Positions 11,411-22,313 of a stretch of DNA of 64,000 bases are shown here, piece by piece. The stretch comes from Leptodactylus fallax (Eukaryota > Chordata > Amphibia > Anura > Leptodactylidae). The notes beneath the pieces are model-generated. The model did no database searches. It saw only the letters and a list, made by a program, of their open reading frames with translations, and was not told the DNA's origin. How positions within the stretch are numbered: position 1 is the first letter of the stretch; each line of letters begins with the position of its first letter. The translations under genes and the position numbers were made by a program. The stretch spans positions 4,603,501-4,667,500 of the forward strand of contig CAMRHE010000067.1 of NCBI GenBank assembly GCA_947044405.1, written 5' to 3'.

Positions 11411-11924
11411 TATCTTAAGGTATAAGGGTGCTTACTATAATGTTGCCTACTGTACAATGCTTCGTGGCTGGTTTAATATTGAGTGTCCTTGTGATAGTCT
11501 CCCTTAAAGTTAATAAAAATAAAATACCTCCCAACCCCACCCCAAAAAAATAAAAAATAAAGACCTAATATTCAGATTTTTTTTTTTTTTTTTTAAAGGT
11601 AAAAACAAAATACAATATATAATATATAAGTTATATGGTATTTTCACAATTGTGACAGCCCATAGGAAAAAAAAAGAAAACACATAGTTTAAACTACATT
11701 CTATGCAACATATAAAAATGTACAAACCACAATGGCATAAACATCCTTTCACTTAGCAAAAGAATACTGACTCAAAGAATCCATGTAACATTTGATATTA
11801 CATATACTGTAAGTAAGCAAAAAAAAAAAAAAAAGACATATGCACTGTATAGACATAAACAAAAAAGGCAGTACTGCTATTTTTTTTCTAAAAAAAAGTT
11901 AATAAGTAATCTATATGTACCCTG

Positions 11925-12172
11925 AAAGGAGGTCACCTTTCACCTGCAGGACAAGAATGAATTATGGATTGTGATTGGTTCCTATGGGCAGTCATGACAC
12001 CTTTTGTCATGGACAGTTTTGATACATGAGGACCATTGTGTTTTCATTTGTGTTTGTTCTCCAGCCATTTATCACTGGGAATCTTGCACGTTTGTATTAA
12101 CCTCTAAAATACATTTGGGGAGTGTAAACTGGGATTCTAATTATTTATTCTCTCAGTACACTATAAGAGATA
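11925..12172 (+). repeat. Unclassified dispersed repeat R0, copy 2
   Basis: This is the second copy of the repeat at 7081-7345, in the same orientation. It starts at AGGTCACCTTTCA and runs through CCATTTATCACTGGGAAT to the CTATAAGAGATA end. Similarity is high in blocks with several small indels. Confidence 0.7.
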
Positions 12173-12664
12173 CTCAAGGAATAGATGGAGAGACGCGAAT
12201 GAAAGGAGAAGTTGTCTTCAATAAAATATATGATGATTATTAACTGTTTGCGATGTCAACTTGGATTTTGGTAGAGTTGGGCTGTAGCTTTTTGACTGAA
12301 TGCTGTGTATGTAAGGGTATAGTCAGCTAACAGCATGAGTTATATAAATAGAGATCACTATAAGGTATATATTATACATCTGAGCATTAAACCTGTTCTG
12401 ATTGCCCTATTAAAAGGGGTTGTCCAGGCATGCTCTCCAGCCAGATGTAAAATTAGGGGGATTTCTGGCACCAGAAAGTCAAATCTATGATAGACAGGGA
12501 CTGGCATAGATTTGATAGATAGCTAGAATGTATGCCCTTTTCTAAAGACAACACCTCCATCTGCAAAGCTCTGCCTATACCCAGCCTTTTTTTCTTGAAA
12601 CTGGGCAAAAGTAAAAAGTGACAAATATTTTGCGTAGATACAGACTTGCACAAAAATGTGTTTT

Positions 12665-12915
12665 GACCAGCTCCTGGGGTAGGCTGTTCCATATATTCAC
12701 ACAGTCCTTCACTGTAAGGACTGTGAATCTGTGGAATAGCCTACCCCAGGAGCTGGTCTCAGCAGTCACAGCTGACAGCTTCAAATAAAATATTAGATGT
12801 CTTTTTAGAGAAACATAACATTTATACTTATGATATTGTATGCACTGTCATGGCCTTTCCCATCCCCTGGTTGAACTTGATGGACATTTGTCTTTCTCCA
12901 TATTTAATAACTATG
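12665..12915 (+). repeat. Palindrome plus LINE- or transposon-derived repeat
   Basis: The arms 12665-12709 and 12716-12758 are inverted copies of about 44 bases with only a few mismatches, around a 6-base loop CACTGT. The minus-strand reading of the left arm gives a WNSLPQELV block, a motif seen near the C-terminus of some retroelement-linked proteins. To the right the repeat continues through a TTGATGGACATTTGTCTTT block. The repeat family is not identified; a fragment of it appears to have been copied and inverted. Confidence 0.6.
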
Positions 12916-12917
12916 TA

Positions 12918-14532
12918 CAGTGCCTTGCAAAAGTATTCATACCCCTTGAACTTTTTCACATTTTGTCACCCTACAACCACAAACTTAAATGTATTTTCTT
13001 GAGATTTTAAGTGATAGACCAACACAAAGTAGCAGATAATTGTGAATTAGAAGGAAAATGATACATGATTTTCAAAATTTTAATCAAACAAAAATCTGAA
13101 AAGTGTGACGTGCAAAAGTATTCAGCCCCCTGTACTCTGATACCCCTAACTAAAATCTAGCACAATCAATTGCCTTCAGAAGCCACTTAATTAATCAACA
13201 GAGTCCAGCTGTGTGTAATTTAGTCCCAATAGAAATACACCTGTTCTGTGAAGGCCTCAGTGGTTTGTTAGAGAACACTAGTGAACAAACAGCATCATGA
13301 AGAACAAGGAACCCACCAGAAAGGTCAGAGATAAAGTTGTGGAGAAACTTAAAGCAGGGTTAGATTATAAAAACATATCCCAAGCTTTGAGCATCCCAAG
13401 AAGTACTGTCCAATCCATCAGCCAAAAATGGAAAAAGTATTATACAACTGCAAACCTACCAAGACATGACCATCCATCTAAACTAACAGATCAAGCAAGG
13501 AGAACACTGGTCAGAGAAGCAGCCAAGAGGCCCATGGTCAGTCTGGAGGATCTGCACAAATCCACAGCTCAGGTGGGAGAATCTGTCCACAGGACAACTA
13601 TAAGTCGTGCACTCTACAAATCTGACCTTTATGGAAGAGTGGCAAGAAGAAAACCATTGTTGAAAGAAAGACATAAGAAGTGCCGTTTGCAGTTTGCCAC
13701 AAGCCATATAGGGGACACAGCAAACTTGTGGAAGAAGGTGCTCTGGTCAGATGAGTCCAAAGTTGAACTTTTTGGCCTAAATGCAAAGGGCTATGTGTGG
13801 CTGAAAAGTAACACTGCTCATCACCCTGAACACACCATCCCCACTGTGATACATGGTGGCGTTAGCATCATGCTGTGTGGAGGCTTTTCTTTAGTAGGGA
13901 CAGGGAAGCTGCTCAGAGTTGATGGGAAGATGGATGGAGCTAAATACAGGGCAATCCTGGAAGAAAACCTTTTGGAGGCTCAAAAGACTTGAGACTGGGA
14001 AGGAGATTCACCTTCCAGCAAGACAATGACCTAAATATACAGCCAGAGCTACAGTGGAATGGTTTAGATCAAAGAATATTCATGTGTTAGAATGGCCCAG
14101 TCAAAGTCCAGACCTAAATCCCATTGTGCATCTGTGGCAAGACATGAAAATCGCTGTTCACAGACGTTCTCCATCCAATCTGGCTGAGCTTGAGCTATTT
14201 TGCAATGAAGAATGGACAAAAATCTCAGTCTCTAGATATGCAAATCTGGTAGAGACATACCTCAAAAGACTTGCAGCTGTAATTGCAGCAAAAGGTGGCT
14301 GTACAAAGTATTGATAAAGGGGGGCTGAATACTTTTGCACGTTACACTTTTCAGGTTTTTATTTGATTAAAATTTTGAAAACCATGTATCATTTTCCTTC
14401 CACTTCACAATTATCTGCTACTTTGTGTTGGTCTACCACTTAAAATCTCAAGAAAATACATTTAAGTTTGTGGTTGTAAGGTGACAAAATGTGAAAAAGT
14501 TCAAGGGGTATGAATACTTTTGCAAGGCACTG
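12918..14532 (+). mobile_element. Tc1/mariner transposon C (same family as A and E)
   Basis: The terminal inverted repeats start CAGTGCCTTGCAAAAGTATT and are bordered by TA at 12916-12917 and 14533-14534. The total of 1615 bp is the normal size for the family. Inner direct copies of the GCAAAAGTATTCAGCCCCC motif lie near 13113 and 14330, giving the IR/DR layout in which four binding sites flank the gene. The element is structurally complete, but its transposase is broken. Confidence 0.95.
13297..14314 (+). pseudogene. Tc1 transposase, two frameshifts and catalytic Glu lost
   Basis: This is the best-preserved transposase of the A/C/E family. ATG at 13297 opens 231 residues: a helix-turn-helix (KNISQALSIPRSTVQSI), a second one around residues 80-110, a basic segment (GRVARRKPLLKERHKK), and the first catalytic Asp in LWSDESK (about residue 152). 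The frame stops at 13990-13992 after LLEAQKT. A one-base shift restores LRLGRRFTFQQDND with the second Asp. Another one-base loss just after it shifts the frame again into the last segment, which ends at 14314. There the expected NPIEHLW reads NPIVHLW, so Val replaces the catalytic Glu. Three independent lesions make it inactive. Confidence 0.93.
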
Positions 14533-14573
14533 TAACTATGACTTTTACACTCCAAGAAACTTGCATAAGGACC

Positions 14574-14905
14574 TTAAAAGGGACAGCAGGAAAACCTGTA
14601 TCAAATTAAGACAGTACCTTTAGTGCTGCTTCTACATTTTCCAAAGATGCCTTTCTTATCCTGCATTGCAACAAAGTGGAAGATGTCACTCAAGCAAATG
14701 GAAGAGGAGCTGGGCAGCAATTAGGGGTGGTTATCTAGAGTAGAGATTGAAACCCTGGCCAGAGAGGATACGCCCCTAAAGCCCTTTTCAGCTACTTTGC
14801 ATAAGAATACAATGCTGATTGTCATGGAAAAGGAGTTGCAATGCAGGATAAGAAGGGCATCTTCGGTAAGTGTAGAAGATTTTCCTGCTTACAGACTCTC
14901 TTTAA
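14574..14905. mobile_element. Foldback MITE
   Basis: The left half (TTAAAAGGGACAGCAGGAAA, then ATGCCTTTCTTATCCTGCAT) is matched in inverted order by the right half (ATGCAGGATAAGAAGGGCAT, then CAGACTCTCTTTAA). The arms are roughly 110 bases with mismatches, and TTAA lies at both edges. It has no coding capacity. Confidence 0.75.
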
Positions 14906-15762
14906 TAACTGCCCTCCACAGTTGCAGGCAGTCTTGAGGACTGCAACTGTCCCTCAATAAAATCTGTTAATAGCATTAGTATCATCTATTAGCACCACAA
15001 AGAGTCTGCAAAACAGGCCTAAATCCTGCAACAGGAAAACTTCATTTACACATAGTAATGGTGGATATTGTGTATTTTTATATAGGAAATTTCTGTAGAT
15101 CAGTATTCTGTTAGGATGGCATCCTCTTAGCCTCACATATTAGTCATTCTCTTTGAAAAAAAAATGTTTTACATGCATTCCAGATTCAGGAAAACGCAGT
15201 ATGACATATCTTTATCTTATAGAACCTTGATACGTAAAATACGTGAAATCACCCTTTTATAACAGACATGCTGCCTGGAATATATTTGTGCAGGAGTCCA
15301 ACCCCTAAGACATCTGTAGTCCTGCACTGTGTTCATGCTGCTGCTGCCTTCTCGCACAACCTCTCAGTTTGCTGGACACAACTGGCTGCTTTATGGAACT
15401 TTTTACTGGCATCTTCAAAAGCAGGGGAGGGGGTGGGCGTTCAATCAACATAAAAAAAAATTGTCCCTAAAGCTCTGCTCGCACATGTTCAGTGGCTGCC
15501 CGTAAGGAGGGAGCTCCCTCTCCCCGGACATGTAGTCTCCCGTGGTTCTTGACAACCGATCATGGCCTTGTCTACATAAAGGCCAGTATTATATACAGTG
15601 AATTGCAATTATTGTCCCTCAGCAACAGCAAAAAGAAGAGTCTCTACCTAAAAAGTGTGGACAGTTCAACCCCTGAATACCCAGAAACACAGTTAGTAAC
15701 ACACTTCAAATGGCTTGCTAACTTTCAATCGAACAATCTTGAGAACATCAACAAGTTTCCAA
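14906..15762. other. Unclassified DNA
   Basis: No recognised gene or terminal repeat. Open frames here show no family motif. Confidence 0.45.
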
Positions 15763-16105
15763 TAGAGATGGCTCAGGTCCCTGATTTGTTTTGGGTCATA
15801 CAAGTTCAGATAGAACTGGAATTGAAATTATAATACTCTATTCAGACCTCAGAGTATAATAGGTGGAGGCCCAGGGGAGGTGTAAAACAAATAAAAAAAA
15901 CATTTATACTCACCTTGCCTCACCTCTTTTGGGCCTCCTTGAGGTGGCAGGCACTCTCTCAGTCTCCCAGGGTCACCACTGAGGTCTGTAATTGGGTCTC
16001 AGTGGTCACATAGGCATGCTGAGTGTCATGAAGCTTGGCATGCCTACAGGACTCAGCGATACCCTGAGTCCCTTTAAAGGTTCACAGTAATGTGTGCTGA
16101 TCCTG
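15763..16105 (+). repeat. hAT-like repeat family F, fragment
   Basis: It begins TAGAGATGG, like the left end of the hAT-like element at 34323. It then contains the blocks CTCAGAGTATAATAGGTGGA, GGCCCAGGGGAGG and TATACTCACCTTGCCTCACC, shared with 38850-39240, 29480-29640 and 57690-57900. The right end is missing. Confidence 0.6.
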
Positions 16106-16876
16106 GCGGTCACTCTCTCTCTAGGTGGCACCGGGGAGAGCGTCTGGCACTACACAGCAATGCATTTTATCCTTTGCAAGGCATTGGATAAAATTTGCTG
16201 AAAATCTACAAATATTATGCAAGAAATCCACAGCAAAAAAATCTTGTGCAGGATTTGCTGATGCAGATTTCATTACATATACTGTGAATTTTCGACAACT
16301 GAAATCTGCATCATATCTGTCCCATGTGAACATATTAAAAAGAGATGTGTTGTTTTAGCACCATTCTGTACAACCTAAACGTAACATTTAAGGAGGATGT
16401 TGAACAGAGGAAGGGGGTTGAGCGAACCCACATATTTCTTTTCCAGGGCTCATGGAAAGCTTAGCTACTACCCTGTAAAAGTACATGATATTGGGTGGCT
16501 TTGACAGCAGCAGCTTTCAGGAAACATTCTATTGCCCCAGTCTAAATGCTCCATAAAGGGGTTATTAGCTTGCTGGGGGTCCAACCATCAGGACCCTCAG
16601 TAATGACAAGAAAGAGGAACTGAAAGTCCCCCATGCCACCTCCTTGTGAATGAAGCGCCAGTTCGCTTGCATGACATGCGCTCAATTCACTTCTATGGGA
16701 CTACTGGCGTTGCTAGAGATTGCAGTCTCAGCATCCCTATAGCTGTGAATGGTCAACCAATTGCACTGGCATTCCATTTACGAGGAGGAGGAATGGGTGA
16801 CTTTCAGCTCCCAGCAGTGTGAGTCTTGTGGATAGTGGATAAATGTCCTTAATGGCACAACCCCTTTAAGGATAGG

Positions 16877-17689
16877 AAAAAAAAAAAAAATTAACAGGAA
16901 AAAAAAAAATTCTACACAACTAATTATATAAAAGTATACAATTTATTAAATACAAATAATACAAACAATTAAATAATAGGGGTAAAAAGACAATATATCC
17001 ACTAGGATGTTATACACGTGGTAGAGGAGGTACAATTTAATAACATAGAAAATACATAGAAAAAATAATCAATTTCAGTCAAATCACATATATCTAGCAT
17101 AAAGTGGGAACTAGAAAGCCCCCTGACGAAGCCATTTTGGCGAAACGTGCGTTGGGGTGCGTTTTTCTCGTGCTATGCAGTGAGGTCCTTTTTTCATCTC
17201 TTATATTATAGGATGTCATTTTGATCAGTTTGTTATTTATTATTGTGGTGACTGTCTGTCTTTTTCCCTGCTTATTCATGAAATATTGGAGCAACTTGTG
17301 CTTTATAATTGGGGAATTTTTCTCCCTTTCCTTTCTTGTTTTTTGGCATTAAGATACATTTGGCTATTTAATCCATTGCAGCAGGGTCTGGGCTTTCTAG
17401 TTCCCACTTTATGCTAGATATATGTGATTTGACTGAAATTGATTATTTTTTCTACGTATTTTCTATGTTATTAAATTGTACCTCCTCTACCACGTGTATA
17501 ACACCCTAGTGGATAGATTGTCTTTTTACCCCTATTATTTAATTGTTTGTATTATTTGTATTTAATAAATTGTATACTTTTATATAATTAGTTGTGTAGA
17601 ATTTTTTTTTTTTTTTCTGTTAATTTTTTGTCAAATTAATTCTACGCCTTATTGTAATTATTTGATATGGCCTTTTCTTTTGGTGTGTT
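16877..17689 (+). mobile_element. Penelope-like insertion with inverted arms
   Basis: The insert is bracketed by identical 15-base copies of CCCTTTAAGGATAGG (16862-16876 and 17690-17704), a target duplication. Inside, 16891-17121 and 17386-17624 are inverted copies about 98% identical (I count three substitutions apart from A-run length). The loop begins with a hammerhead-type core, CUGACGA, then a short GCC/GGC hairpin, then GAAAC. Penelope-like elements are known to carry hammerhead motifs in their terminal repeats and to insert with inverted partial copies and variable target duplications. I infer that class; no coding sequence remains to prove it. Confidence 0.65.
17124..17147 (+). other. 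Hammerhead-ribozyme-like core 1
   Basis: CTGACGA (the CUGANGA box) is followed by AGCCATTTTGGC, which can form a 3-bp stem II with a loop, and then GAAAC. Both invariant boxes are present. I could not build a good stem I or a clean NUH cleavage site next to stem III, so this copy is probably inactive. Confidence 0.5.
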
Positions 17690-17704
17690 CCCTTTAAGGA
17701 TAGG

Positions 17705-18530
17705 GCCACATGTAGTGAAGTGCAGCTAAAAATGCCGCAGACAAAAACAGGGAGATTGCAACTTTTTCACTGGTAAAATTAACATGTTGAATTTTTTCAA
17801 AAAGTGCTTTTTATTTTTTATTTTTTTATTTTTATAGTACATGCATTTATGGCATTTTTATGCCCTGCAGAGAAGACTATGGCATACCCACAGCATACTG
17901 CATTTAAGAAGCTGACAACACCAATAAGACCAGGAAAACACCACATAAAATTGCTGCACGATATACACACATGTAGCTTCTAATGTACAGTTTTTGATGT
18001 AGTCTTTTGTCAAGCATGAGTGAATAAAAGAGGAGTCATACAATTTTTATGCCTTTTCTGTCCTTTGATTAACTCCTGGCATAAAAAAACTACACTATAA
18101 ACTCCATAAAAACGACATACGGTATGTGAATTTATCTCAAGGTTGGATTAACAGTATTTTTCTCTGCAGTTTTTTACAATAAAGAAATCCTATATATAAA
18201 TTGCAAAAATCTGTCGTTTGATTCTCTCCTGGAATTGACAGTTTCTTGCATTTGAAGCCGATGGGTAAAAGATGTCAATCATAGGCGGGAGCAGCAGGAT
18301 GGAAGAGTAGTCAGATGGTCTCCAGCTCCTGGTATCAGCACATAATAAAGCGTGGTGCTGGAGATTAATAAAACACAATCCTAACACAGCAGAGACTGAA
18401 CTCATTAAACACTTACCACATCTCCACGCTCAGCATCCCTAGAGCTATTCAATGGAATTTTCCTACGGACAGGTTCCTTTTAATAGATAACAGCATTTTT
18501 GTAACCAATTTATTTCCATTCTTCCAAATA
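17705..18530. other. Unclassified DNA
   Basis: No gene recognised. T-rich runs lie near 17810-17840. There are no inverted termini that I could pair. Confidence 0.4.
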
Positions 18531-20093
18531 CAGTCATGGCCAAAAGTTTTGAGAATGACACAAATATTATATTTTCACATGATCTGCTGCCCTCTGGTTT
18601 TTATGTGTGTCAGATGTTTTTATCACATACAGAAATAGAATTGCATTCATATTATAAGTAACAGAAGCTTATATTGACAGTTAGAATGAGTTAATGCAGC
18701 AAGTCAATATTTGCAGTGTTGACCCTTCTTCTTCAGGACCTCTGCAATTCTCCCTGGCATGCTCTCAATCAACTTCTGGACCAAATCCTGACTGATAGCA
18801 GTCCATTCTTGCAGAATCAATGCTTTAATTTTGTCTGAATTTGTTGGTTTTTGTTTGTCCACCCGTCTCTTGATGATTGACCACAAGTTCTCAATGGGAT
18901 TAAGATCTGGGGAGTTTCCAGGCCATGGACCCAAAATCCCTATGTTTTGTTCCCTGAGCCATTTAGTTATCACCTTTGCTTTATGGCAAGGTGCTCCATC
19001 ATGCTGGAAAAGGCATTGTTGAGCGCCAAACTGCTCTTGGACGGTTGGGAGAAGTTGCTCTTGGAGGACATTCTGGTACCATTCTTTATTCATGGCTGTG
19101 TTTTTAGGCAAGACTGTGAGAGAGCCGATTCCCTTGGCTGAGAAGCAACCCCACACATGAATGGTTTCAGGATGCTTTACAGTTGGCATGAGACAAGACT
19201 GGTGGTAGCGCTCACCTCTTCTTCTCTGAATAAGCTGTTTTCCAGATGTTCCAAACAATCGAAAAGGGGATTCGTCAGAGAAAATGACTTTACCCCAGTC
19301 CTCAGCAGTCCACTCCCTGTACCTTTTGCAGAATATCAGTCTGTCCCTGATGTTTTTTCTGGAGAGAAGTGGCTTCTTTTCTGCCCTCCTTGAGACCAGG
19401 CCTTGCTCCAAGAGTCTCCGCCTCACAGTGCGTGCAGATGCACTCACACCTGCCTGCTGCCATTCCTCAGCAAGCTCTGCACTGCTGGTAGCCCGATCCC
19501 GCAGCTGAAACACTTTTAAGAGACGGTCCTGCCGCTTGCTGGTCTTTCTTGGGCGCCCTGGAGCCTTTTTGGCACCAATGGAACCTCTCTCCTTGAAGTT
19601 CTTGATGATGCGATAGATTGTTGACTGAGGTGCAATCTTTCTAGCTGCAATACTCTGCCCAGTTAGGCCATTTTTGTGCAGTGCAATGATGACTGCACGT
19701 GTTTCTTTAGAGATAACCATGGTTAACAGAAGAGAAACAATGATGGCAAGCACCAGCCTCCTTTTAAAGTGTCCAGTGGTGTCATTCTTACTTAATCATG
19801 ACAGATTGATCTCCAGCCCTGTCCTCATCAACACCCACACCTGTGTTAATGGAGCAATCACTGAAACGATGTTAGGTGGTCCTTTTAAGGCAGGGCTGCA
19901 ATGATGTTGAAATGTGTTTTGGGGGATAAAGTTCATTTTCTAGGCAAATATTGACTTTGCAAGTAATTGCTGTTAAGCTGATCACTCTTTATAACATTCT
20001 GGAGTATATGCAAATTGCCATTAGAAAAACTGAAGCAGTAGACTTTGTAAAAATTAATATTTGTATCATTCTCAAAACTTTTGGCCATGACTG
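18531..20093 (-). mobile_element. Complete Tc1/mariner transposon D, possibly active
   Basis: The ends start CAGTCATGGCCAAAAGTTTT and match in inverted orientation over about 39 bases with one difference. They are flanked by TA at 18529-18530 and 20094-20095. The motif AGTCAATATTTGC recurs inverted near 18702 and 19945, suggesting an inner transposase site at each end (IR/DR layout). The 1563-bp length and an uninterrupted transposase between the ends make this the only structurally complete DNA transposon in the window. It is a single copy here and unrelated in its termini to A, B, C and E. Confidence 0.96.
18704..19720 (-). CDS. Intact Tc1-type transposase (DD35E spacing)
   Basis: This 338-residue transposase catalyses cut-and-paste movement of element D in the nucleus, inserting at TA. 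I chose the ATG at 19720-19718 because its context (AACCATGG) is strong and it gives the family length; an in-frame ATG 11 codons upstream is also possible. Domains: paired-like helix-turn-helix about residues 5-47, a GRPR linker at 55-58, second helix-turn-helix about 65-110, a basic nuclear-import-like stretch about 100-125, then the DDE catalytic domain. Asp149 (FSDES), Asp241 (FQHDGAP) and Glu277 (NPIENLW) are all present, with a WGCFS block between the first two. I count 35 residues between the second Asp and Glu, one more than classic Tc1 (DD34E), because of an extra residue in the GPWPGNSPDLNP segment. There is no stop or frameshift. Activity is inferred, not shown. Confidence 0.95.
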   Translation of the reverse strand: MVISKETRAVIIALHKNGLTGQSIAARKIAPQSTIYRIIKNFKERGSIGAKKAPGRPRKTSKRQDRLLKVFQLRDRATSSAELAEEWQQAGVSASARTVRRRLLEQGLVSRRAEKKPLLSRKNIRDRLIFCKRYREWTAEDWGKVIFSDESPFRLFGTSGKQLIQRRRGERYHQSCLMPTVKHPETIHVWGCFSAKGIGSLTVLPKNTAMNKEWYQNVLQEQLLPTVQEQFGAQQCLFQHDGAPCHKAKVITKWLREQNIGILGPWPGNSPDLNPIENLWSIIKRRVDKQKPTNSDKIKALILQEWTAISQDLVQKLIESMPGRIAEVLKKKGQHCKY

Positions 20094-20181
20094 TACAAGT
20101 AAATGGGAAAAAAGAACTTGGCAAATAATTTTGACTACAGGAAAATTTGTATGTTTTTAGAGATCTCTCCTGGTAGACAAT

Positions 20182-20522
20182 TAGAGATGAGCAAATCAAA
20201 GCTGACGAAATGGAATTCAGTCCAAATTTCAGGAAATATTCAATTCGCATCGAATCCTGATTTCCTCACACTTTGTGGTAACGAATCGTACAGCTCCGAT
20301 CGGGGGTTTTAACCCTTGGATGCTGCGGTCAAACAGTTTCTGTGTGCATACCATGCTTCCGCCGTGGTTTGCGGGAAGTCCTTCCCAGCAGCGCCGTACT
20401 ATTAGGGTGGATGTCGGGAAGAGGTTAAGGTGATTCGCCGCAAATTAATTTTGAATCGAATCGAATCGTTACGGAAAATTCGGCAAATTTGCTCGAATTT
20501 TTGAAAAATGTGCTCATCTCTA
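20182..20522. mobile_element. hAT-like MITE 1
   Basis: It starts TAGAGATGAGCAAAT and ends TGCTCATCTCTA. These terminal inverted repeats are bordered by identical 8-base TAGACAAT copies (20174-20181 and 20523-20530), the target duplication length of hAT transposons. The interior has CpG-rich blocks (GAATCGAATCG, GCCGTACTATTAGGGTGGATG) but no coding frame. Confidence 0.85.
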
Positions 20523-20952
20523 TAGACAATGAATGAGAACCAGAGGTGTCATTTGAAGATCTTGGGCCCCAGTGCAGAATCGGAATTGGGGCCTCCACCT
20601 ACCTTGTGCCATAATATAATCTGTTTTATCATGTGATAACCACACAGTGCTTAGCATGTTATCACAGCCATCAGAACTCTCTGTAACAAGCCATGCACCT
20701 GTGTGTCCATCACATGATCAGGGAAGACTTGCATCCTGTGGAAGTAAAAGATAAAGCTTTAATGACTACCACCAGAAATTGCACAAAGTATTAAAAAAGG
20801 AAGAATTTTTCATTATGCAATTAATAAAATTTTTTGCTGAAAACAGGAAATATCAGCATACACTTTATTAGCATAATAATGGAAAACTTAATACCTGAAG
20901 TCTATTACTGGGGATTTCTCACCAATGAACCATTGATATTACCCTGCATTTC

Positions 20953-21390
20953 TTAAGGAGGACCTACCTTTCATCATCTCCACCAATTCAAGTTCTTAGT
21001 ATCTGTTAATAGGCGCGGCTCCACTGATTCCAGCTCAGTTGGAATTTTCTCTGTAGACTCCACCATTCCTGAGCAATAAGTGCAGTTAGTTTTGGTGCCT
21101 GATGTGCTATTTAAGCTCTATAATCTCAGAAGAGGATGTCAGGCAAGGGGTGTGATTCAGAGCTCCAATCAGAGGCAGCTAGTGTCAGAGCTCAGAATCA
21201 CACCCCATGTCTGATCCTGCCTGACACCATCCTCCTGACAGTACAGGGACTAAATAGCATAACAGCAATTGCTCAGGATCAGTGGAGGCTAGAGAAAAAA
21301 AAAATCAACTGCACTAAAATCAGTAGGGCAGCACCTATTAAATTATGCAAAAAGCTGGAATTATTGGAGAGGGTGAAAGGAGTTGCTTAG
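20953..21390. mobile_element. Foldback MITE
   Basis: The left part (CTACCTTTCATCATCTCCAC) is matched in inverted order by the right part (TTGGAGAGGGTGAAAGGAG). An inner inverted pair is AATCACACCCC / GGGGTGTGATT. It begins at TTAAGGAGG. It is non-coding, and the boundaries are approximate. Confidence 0.65.
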
Positions 21391-21689
21391 CCTATAAAAA
21401 TAGTTTGAAAAAAAATCTTTAGAATGGTGTAAAATAAGCAATCATTTCATACTCACCTTCCAATCTCCAGTGGTTTCTTCTGACATTCAGCAACTTTCAG
21501 GTTTCACCACCATTGCAGCCAATCACTGGATGCAGTAGACACTACTGAGGTCACCGCTGCTTTCAGTGGACACATGACTGTGTCAAAATATCATCAGTAG
21601 AGTCCAGGATAGGGAGATCAGTGGAAAACTTAGGTCCAAGGTACCTGGGTACCTTGAAAGTGTCAAAATACCGGCAAACCCACCATGAC

Positions 21690-21905
21690 CAATCACAGGC
21701 CTCATCGGTAATACCGGGACCTGTGACATCACAGAAGAGGCTGCAGGAGATTGAGAAGGACCAAAGACACCGGCGAATGCATATCAGACACCATGTGGGA
21801 GCCCAGGAGAGGGAAGGTGAGTAGTATTGTTTGTTATTTTCCCACACCTCTTCTGGAGAGACTCCAGAGTATAACATTAACAGTTTCAACTCTGGAGTGA
21901 AAATA
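21690..21905. repeat. Family F / foldback repeat fragment
   Basis: It includes GGGAAGGTGAGTAGTAT and then CACACCTCTTCTGGAGAGAC followed by TCCAGAGTATAA. These are the splice-donor-like and ACTCTGG blocks that recur in other family F copies (39165-39245, 31655-31680). Outer ends are not defined. Confidence 0.45.
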
Positions 21906-22313
21906 ATGGTTGAGCCTCGCAAATATTCACTAAATAAATCTTGCTTATCTCTCATGAGGGACCATTTTATTACAAACCCCAGACAAGACAGAAAATAACG
22001 AAATCAAACAAAAAAAATTGCAAAAAAAACTTGAGTTATAAAATCACCTTGATACAGTGGCTTGCAAAAGTATTCATATCCCTTGAACGTTTTCACATTT
22101 TGTCACCTTACAACCACAAACATAAATGTATTTTATTGAGATTTTAAATGATAGACAAAGTAGCAGATAGTTATGAAGTGGAATGAAAATGATACACGGT
22201 TTTCAAAATTTTAATCAAATAAAAATCTGAAAAGTGTGACGTGCAAAAGTATTCAGCCCTCTGTACTCTGATACCCCTAAATAAAATCCAGTGAAATCAA
22301 TAGCCTTTGAAGT

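Noticed and set aside
13483..13786. Minus-strand open frames inside Tc1 C
   Set aside because: They are antisense shadows of the transposase reading frame.
17124..17147. An active hammerhead ribozyme
   Set aside because: The core boxes are present, but I could not form a consistent stem I or place a NUH cleavage site next to stem III.
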